Part shown: positions 59,398 to 64,000 of the stretch, piece by piece
How the letters are laid out: each line of letters starts with the position of its first letter
Numbering within the stretch: position 1 is the first letter of the stretch
Origin: JACMNW01 sp963708425
GTDB lineage: Bacteria; Pseudomonadota; Alphaproteobacteria; Rhodobacterales; Rhodobacteraceae
Reading direction: 5' to 3'
Length of the DNA stretch: 64,000 nt
Assembly: GCA_963708425.1 (NCBI GenBank)
Contig: OY970206.1
Location: forward strand, 1 to 64,000
The notes under the pieces: model-generated
Seen by the model: the letters and a program-made list of their open reading frames with translations, nothing else
The model's database searches: none
What the model was told of the DNA's origin: nothing
Position numbers and translations under genes: made by a program

Positions 59398-60753
59398 TTA
59401 CTTCAATGCGTCCCAGGATTTCTGGATCTCGCCAGCCACGGTCGCGGCGTCCTTACCGCTGACATAGTCAACCATGCCGGTCCAGAAGGTTCCGGCACCA
59501 ACACCGCCGGGCATCAGGTCCGATGCGTCGAAACGGAAGGTGGTCGCGTCCAACAACATCTGGCCCTGCTTTTTCAGCACGTCATTGGCATATGCTTCGA
59601 CATGTACACCCTTATGCGGAGTCAAGAAGCCCGATAGCGCCATCCATACTTCATGGGCAATTGGAGTTTCGAGAAACTTGATCAGTTCCACCGCCGCTGG
59701 ATTGTCGCTCATCACCATGAACGAGGTGCCTGCGCCGAGGATCGGCTTGCCCAAATCCTTGCCCGCATAGGCCGGGAAATAGAAGAAGTCGGCATCTTTG
59801 CCTACCTCAGTGCCTTCTGGGAAGAAGGACGGGATGAACGAAGCCTGGCGGTGCAGATAGCACTTGGGCGGGCTGTCGAAGAGGCCCTTGGGGCTGTCGC
59901 GGAAGTCGGTCGAGCCGACAGCGCCAGCGCCACCCGCCACGAAAGCGTCATTCTTGGCGAACCAGCCAAAATCGTCGATCGCAGTGATGACTTTCGGGTC
60001 GTTGAAAGGCAGGCTGTTCGCCACCCAGGCGTCGTAATCCTCGGGCGCGTTGTTGCGCAGCATCATGTCTTCGACCCAGTCGGTGGCCGGCCAGCCAGTC
60101 GCCGCATCCGAACCAAGGCCGATACACCAAGGTGCTCCGCCATCGGCGACAATCTTTTCGGTCAGTGCCTTCAGGTCTTCCATGCTCTCGGGCACGGCAT
60201 AACCCGCATCCTCGAAGTTTTCCGGCACATACCAGACCAGCGACTTCACGTCGGTCTTAAACGGGAAGGAATAGAGCGCTGTCGCCCCGTCCGGACCAGC
60301 GGCAGAATAGATGGACACCCAGCTATCGCCAGCCGCGTAATTTGCCTTGACCCAATCGGCAACGTCCGCTGGAAGCGGCTTCACCTTGCCCGCCTTCGCA
60401 TAATCAGCCACTTTGCCCGGCTGAGGCGAAATGCCGATATCGGGTGGCGTGCCGCCATCGACGGCGATCTGGATGTCCTGCTCGGAACTGTTCGACCCGG
60501 TGTAGTTGATCTTTACCCCGGTTGCCGCTTCGAAATAGGCGAGGACTGCCAAGACATTGTCCTGGTCCGGGCCGGTCCAGGGGCCCATAACGTTCAATGA
60601 CTGGCCCTTGAGGTCAACCGACTTCAGTGCCTCAAAGCTGTCCCAGTGAAAACGTTCCGGCTCAGAGCCGGGCGCGAATTTCAGGTCTTGCGCAAATGCG
60701 CCGCCCGAAAACAATGCTAGCGCTGCTGCGCCAGCGAAAAGTCTGGATTTCAT
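59398..60753 (-). CDS. aglE: AglE, periplasmic alpha-glucoside-binding protein
   Basis: The 451-residue extracellular solute-binding protein has a signal peptide ending at GGAFA (about residue 21). Binding-protein family 1 features follow, including NVMGPWTGPDQDNVLAVLAYFEAATGV, DGGTPPDIGISPQPG and a Trp-rich WPATDWVEDMM segment. It captures alpha-glucosides such as trehalose, maltose or sucrose for AglFGK. The start has GGGAGGATTATGA upstream. It is the first gene of the operon and is divergent from aglR. Confidence 0.93.
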   Translation of the reverse strand: MKSRLFAGAAALALFSGGAFAQDLKFAPGSEPERFHWDSFEALKSVDLKGQSLNVMGPWTGPDQDNVLAVLAYFEAATGVKINYTGSNSSEQDIQIAVDGGTPPDIGISPQPGKVADYAKAGKVKPLPADVADWVKANYAAGDSWVSIYSAAGPDGATALYSFPFKTDVKSLVWYVPENFEDAGYAVPESMEDLKALTEKIVADGGAPWCIGLGSDAATGWPATDWVEDMMLRNNAPEDYDAWVANSLPFNDPKVITAIDDFGWFAKNDAFVAGGAGAVGSTDFRDSPKGLFDSPPKCYLHRQASFIPSFFPEGTEVGKDADFFYFPAYAGKDLGKPILGAGTSFMVMSDNPAAVELIKFLETPIAHEVWMALSGFLTPHKGVHVEAYANDVLKKQGQMLLDATTFRFDASDLMPGGVGAGTFWTGMVDYVSGKDAATVAGEIQKSWDALK

Positions 60754-60917
60754 TCATAATCCTCCCGATTATTCCGCCCTGCGACGGTTTGCGTCCCAAG
60801 CGGGTTCAGAATCAATTCCAAACCGCTTTGGATGATCGACATTTGCCGATCACCTTTCTCAAGTCAATCCAAAGCAGCGCCAGAATTCACAAATCGCCTA
60901 GTTTTTGGCCAGTGCTG

Positions 60918-60939
60918 GTTACGAAAACGATTACGTAAC
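60918..60939. promoter_or_regulatory. Inverted repeat upstream of aglE, possible AglR operator
   Basis: GTTACG (60918-60923) and CGTAAC (60934-60939) form 6-bp arms around AAAACGATTA, a symmetric site between the divergent aglE and aglR genes. It lies about 165 bp upstream of aglE. LacI-family operators have this kind of palindromic layout. Binding by AglR is inference. Confidence 0.5.
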
Positions 60940-60952
60940 ATGTCAATCCCAT

Positions 60953-61002
60953 TTGACCTGTGGCAGGATGCTGGCTAGTGTCGTTTTCGATTGAAACCGT
61001 TT
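60953..61002 (+). promoter_or_regulatory. aglR promoter and candidate operator
   Basis: TTGACC (60953-60958) and TAGTGT (60976-60981) are 17 bp apart, a fair sigma-70-like promoter for aglR. The palindrome AAAC-C-GTTT (60994-61002), like LacI-family half-site cores, lies at the expected transcript start, so autoregulation by AglR is plausible. Confidence 0.5.
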
Positions 61003-61018
61003 TGGAAGCTTGGCCGCG

Positions 61019-62047
61019 ATGAACCTGAAAGAACTGGCGACAAATCTTGGCTTGTCGCCGACAACTGTCAGTCGGGCGCTGAACGGCTATCCAGAAGTGA
61101 ATGAAACCACGCGCGAACGCGTGATGGCGGCGGCTAAACGGCACAACTATTTGCCCAATACACGGGCCATTCGGCTGGCCACGGGCCGCGCCATGACAGT
61201 TGGGCATGTGATCCCGATTGCCACCAAGCATGAGATTGTGAACCCGGTGTTTGCCGATTTCATCGCTGGCGCTGGCGAGACGTATTCGCGCAACGGCTAT
61301 GATATGGTGTTGTCGGTGGTGCCCGATGATCAGGAGGCCCAAGCCTACCGCGATCTGCAATCACGCGGCGCGGTAGATGGCATCATCGTTCACGCGCCGC
61401 GCCTTGATGACCCGCGTATTGCACTGCTGCACGAAGTGGGCCTGCCGTTCGTGGTGCACGGTCGCGCCACCGGAACCAAAGACCCCTATTCCTGGCTTGA
61501 CGTGAACAACCGCCGGGCGTTTTTGCGTGCGACAGAGTTTCTGCTTGATCTGGGTCACCGCCGCATCGCCTTGATCAACGGCCTTGAATACATGGATTTC
61601 GCCATTCGCCGCCGCACCGGCTATGTCGATGCACTGGCTGCACGCGGCATTCCGGCCGACCCTGCCCTGATGTTTTCCGACGAGATGACCGAAGGGCGCG
61701 GCTACCGCGCCGCGCACCAGATGCTAAGCCGCAGCGATGCGCCAACGGCGTTTCTGGTGTCATCGATGATCTCGGCTTTGGGCGTGCGCCGCGCGCTGGA
61801 TGAGCTGGGCTTAAAGCTGGGGCGTGATGTGTCGATCATCATTCACGATGATGAACTCAGCTATCTGCGCAACGGCGACGACGTGCCGATCTACACCGCC
61901 ACCCGGTCATCGGTGCGCGACGCCGGGCGGCAGACTGCGGAAATGCTGCTCGATCTGATTGCCAATCCCGGCAAACCACCGCAAACTCGCCTGCTGGAGG
62001 CGGAATTGATCATTGGCCAATCAACTGGCCCTGCCCCGTCAAAGTAG
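61019..62047 (+). CDS. aglR: AglR, LacI-family transcriptional regulator
   Basis: The 342-residue regulator has the LacI DNA-binding domain MNLKELATNLGLSPTTVSRALNGYPEVNETTRERVMAAA. A periplasmic-binding-type effector domain follows (GHVIPIATKHEIVNPVF, GRATGTKDPYSWLDVNNRRAFLRATEFLLDLGH). ATG 61019 is the family start. It is divergent from aglE and co-directional with the GH1 and glucokinase genes. It is therefore expected to repress the agl genes in the absence of alpha-glucosides, in line with AglR of Sinorhizobium meliloti. Confidence 0.9.
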   Translation: MNLKELATNLGLSPTTVSRALNGYPEVNETTRERVMAAAKRHNYLPNTRAIRLATGRAMTVGHVIPIATKHEIVNPVFADFIAGAGETYSRNGYDMVLSVVPDDQEAQAYRDLQSRGAVDGIIVHAPRLDDPRIALLHEVGLPFVVHGRATGTKDPYSWLDVNNRRAFLRATEFLLDLGHRRIALINGLEYMDFAIRRRTGYVDALAARGIPADPALMFSDEMTEGRGYRAAHQMLSRSDAPTAFLVSSMISALGVRRALDELGLKLGRDVSIIIHDDELSYLRNGDDVPIYTATRSSVRDAGRQTAEMLLDLIANPGKPPQTRLLEAELIIGQSTGPAPSK

Positions 62048-62068
62048 CCCTGAAGCAGGACATTAATC

Positions 62069-63391
62069 ATGAAAATGAGCCGCGATGATTTTCCTGAGGG
62101 CTTTGTCTTTGGCGCTGCAACGGCCGCCTACCAGATTGAGGGACACAGCTTTGGCGGCGCGGGATCAACGCATTGGGATACCTTTGCCGCCACCCTAGGC
62201 AACGTCGTGCGGGCTGAAGACGGGCACTTGGCCTGCGATCACTATCACCGCTGGCCGGAAGACCTTGATCTGCTGCGCGACGGCAATTTCGATGGCTACC
62301 GCTTTTCCACATCCTGGGCACGCGTTATGCCCGATGGCCGCACCGTCAATCCCGAAGGTCTGGCCTACTATGACAAACTGGTCGATGGCATGCTGGAACG
62401 TGGCCTGAAACCTTTCCAGACGCTGTACCACTGGGAAATGCCCTCGGCGCTTGCCGATCTTGGTGGTTGGACCAACCGCGATGTCGCTCATTGGTTCGCC
62501 GATTTCGCCGAGGTGATCAGCCGCAAAATCGGCGACCGGGTCGCCGCAACTGCCACCATAAATGAGCCATGGTGCGTTGCATGGCTTTCGCATTTCATCG
62601 GTGCACACGCGCCGGGGCACCGTGACATTCGGGCAACCGCCCGTGCCATGCACCATGTCTTGTTGGCACACGGGGCCGCAGTCGAACGCCTGCGCAGCTT
62701 TGATCAACCCAACCTCGGCATCGTGCTGAACTTCGATCATGCCCAACCTGCATCAGACAGTGCTGGTGACAAACGGGCCGGGGCCACATGGGATGGCATC
62801 TTTAACCGCTGGTTTATCGAAGGCATCACCAAAGGCACCTACCCTGCTGAAGTGATGGAAGGTCTGGCACCGCATATGCCCGAAAACTGGCAGGCCGATA
62901 TGCCGACAATCGGGCAACCGCTGGATTGGCTTGGCGTCAATTACTACACCCGCCACATCCTCGCCGATGCACCCGGCACGGCTTGGCCCAGCCTGCGTGA
63001 TGTCCCCGGTCCATTGCCCAAAACCCAAATGGGCTGGGAGGTGTATCCCGAAGGCCTGCATGGCTTTCTAACCCGCATGGCCCGCGATTACGTTGGCGAC
63101 CTGCCAATCTATGTCACAGAAAACGGCATGGCCAACGCTGACGAACTGCTGAACGGTGCCGTGCAAGACGCAGTGCGCGAGGATTATCTGTTCGCCCATC
63201 TTGATGCGACACGCCGCGCCATTGCAGACGGCGCGAATGTGAAAGGCTTTTTCTATTGGTCACTGCTGGACAATTATGAATGGGCGGAAGGCTATGAAAA
63301 ACGCTTCGGTCTGGTGCATGTTGATTTCGATAGCTTGAAGCGCACGCCAAAAGCATCTTATCACGCGTTGAAACGCGCGCTCGCGCGATGA
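62069..63391 (+). CDS. GH1 beta-glucosidase-type glycosidase
   Basis: This 440-residue family 1 glycosidase has the acid/base Glu in ATINEPWCVA and the nucleophile Glu in IYVTENGMAN. FVFGAATAAYQIEG is at the N-terminus, with FYWSLLDNYEWAEGYEKRFGLVHVDF near the C-terminus. It hydrolyses beta-glucosides or beta-galactosides in the cytoplasm. The protein has no signal peptide. It lies 21 bp after aglR and overlaps glucokinase by 4 bp, so it adds a beta-specific activity to the locus. Confidence 0.95.
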   Translation: MKMSRDDFPEGFVFGAATAAYQIEGHSFGGAGSTHWDTFAATLGNVVRAEDGHLACDHYHRWPEDLDLLRDGNFDGYRFSTSWARVMPDGRTVNPEGLAYYDKLVDGMLERGLKPFQTLYHWEMPSALADLGGWTNRDVAHWFADFAEVISRKIGDRVAATATINEPWCVAWLSHFIGAHAPGHRDIRATARAMHHVLLAHGAAVERLRSFDQPNLGIVLNFDHAQPASDSAGDKRAGATWDGIFNRWFIEGITKGTYPAEVMEGLAPHMPENWQADMPTIGQPLDWLGVNYYTRHILADAPGTAWPSLRDVPGPLPKTQMGWEVYPEGLHGFLTRMARDYVGDLPIYVTENGMANADELLNGAVQDAVREDYLFAHLDATRRAIADGANVKGFFYWSLLDNYEWAEGYEKRFGLVHVDFDSLKRTPKASYHALKRALAR

Positions 63392-64000
63392 CGGAGACTG
63401 CGATGCCCGCCACCCCAGCCCTTGTCGCCGATATCGGCGGGACCAATACGCGCGTTGCTTTGGCCGATGGCGCAGTTGTGCGCCAAGACAGCATCGCCAA
63501 GTTTCGCAACGCAGAATTCACCGGCATCGACGCCGTGCTTACCCGCTATATGGAACAGGAAAACCTGACCGATCTTGGCGGTGCCTGCGTGGCTGGCGCC
63601 GGGCCGGTGCAAGACGGCGCGGTGACCATGACCAACCTGTTTGACGAAAATGATCAACCGTGGATCATCGACAACGCCCGCGTGATCCGCGCCACCGGTG
63701 CGACCAACGTTGCCATACTGAATGATCTGCAGGCGCAGGGCCAGGCGCTTGGTCATCTGGCGCCGCAATTCATCCGCACGGTGATCGCGGGCCCCGCGAA
63801 ACCCGGCGCATCCATGCTGGTGGTCGGTCTGGGCACTGGCGTCAACGCGGCGCCGGTGCACAACACGCCGTCAGGGCGGGTGGTGCCGCCGTCGGAATGT
63901 GGCCATGTTAATTTGCCGGTACGCAATGCCGAAGACCTGAGGCTGGTGCATTTTATCGAGGCACGGCTCGCCGACGCTGGCGAGGTTCCCCATGCCGGGG
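63388..64000 (+). CDS. glk: Glucokinase, N-terminal part cut by window edge
   Basis: The 204 complete codons visible encode TPALVADIGGTNTRVALADG (the ATP phosphate-binding loop), a GAGPVQDGAVTMTNL segment, IAILNDLQAQG-type sequence (VAILNDLQAQGQALG) with the catalytic Asp, and VVGLGTGVNAAPVHN. This is a Glk-type glucokinase, phosphorylating the glucose released by AglA and the GH1 enzyme. The start ATG overlaps the GH1 stop (ATGA). The C-terminus lies beyond the window. Confidence 0.9.
   Translation, partial: MTETAMPATPALVADIGGTNTRVALADGAVVRQDSIAKFRNAEFTGIDAVLTRYMEQENLTDLGGACVAGAGPVQDGAVTMTNLFDENDQPWIIDNARVIRATGATNVAILNDLQAQGQALGHLAPQFIRTVIAGPAKPGASMLVVGLGTGVNAAPVHNTPSGRVVPPSECGHVNLPVRNAEDLRLVHFIEARLADAGEVPHAG

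Overview
The window looks like a Rhodobacteraceae (Roseobacter/Paracoccus-type alphaproteobacterium) chromosome. The grounds are an iscR-led suf operon of the Rhodobacter layout, a CckA-type hybrid kinase, an alphaproteobacterial GTTC-N7-GTTC LexA box in front of recA, a DUF1127 protein, and an agl alpha-glucoside operon of the rhizobial/rhodobacterial type. It is divided at about 25 kb by a tRNA-Arg(CCG) gene.

Left part (1-25.0 kb) is accessory DNA. It opens with a gene cut by the window edge and a NYN/OST-HTH protein. Three consecutive CPBP (Abi/CAAX-type) membrane proteases follow. Behind them lies a frameshifted 3' remnant of an FAD monooxygenase whose intact paralogue sits 5 kb further on. 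Next come a DUF1127 protein, a receiver-only regulator, a histidine kinase with a fused periplasmic binding-protein-like sensor, an exported tandem-repeat protein, a FixJ-type regulator, the intact monooxygenase and a small membrane protein. From 11.6 to 21.0 kb runs a tightly overlapping conjugation module, trbBCDEJKLFGI plus a DUF2274 gene. It has no coupling protein, relaxase or integrase in view. A LysR regulator, a large membrane protein with a soluble N-terminal domain, and an overlapping alpha/beta hydrolase complete the element.

Junction (24.7-25.5 kb): an intact tRNA-Arg(CCG), a displaced 41-bp copy of its 5' half that stops in the anticodon loop, and a cluster of GCTTACGC octamers. 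This has the look of an integration hot spot.

Right part (25.5-64 kb) is mostly core chromosome. A lipidated subtilase with a barrel-like C-terminus comes first. Then comes the Fe-S assembly operon on the minus strand (iscR, cysteine desulfurase, sufB, membrane protein, methyltransferase-like protein, sufC, sufD, two YIP1 proteins, sufS). It is followed by housekeeping genes: icd, typA, alaS, recA, cckA, rsmB-like and guaB, interspersed with small enzymes. The last 10 kb is a sugar-use locus. aglEFGAK (uptake and hydrolysis of alpha-glucosides) is divergent from a LacI-type regulator, a GH1 glycosidase and a glucokinase that runs off the window. Together these would import glucosides, hydrolyse them and phosphorylate the glucose.
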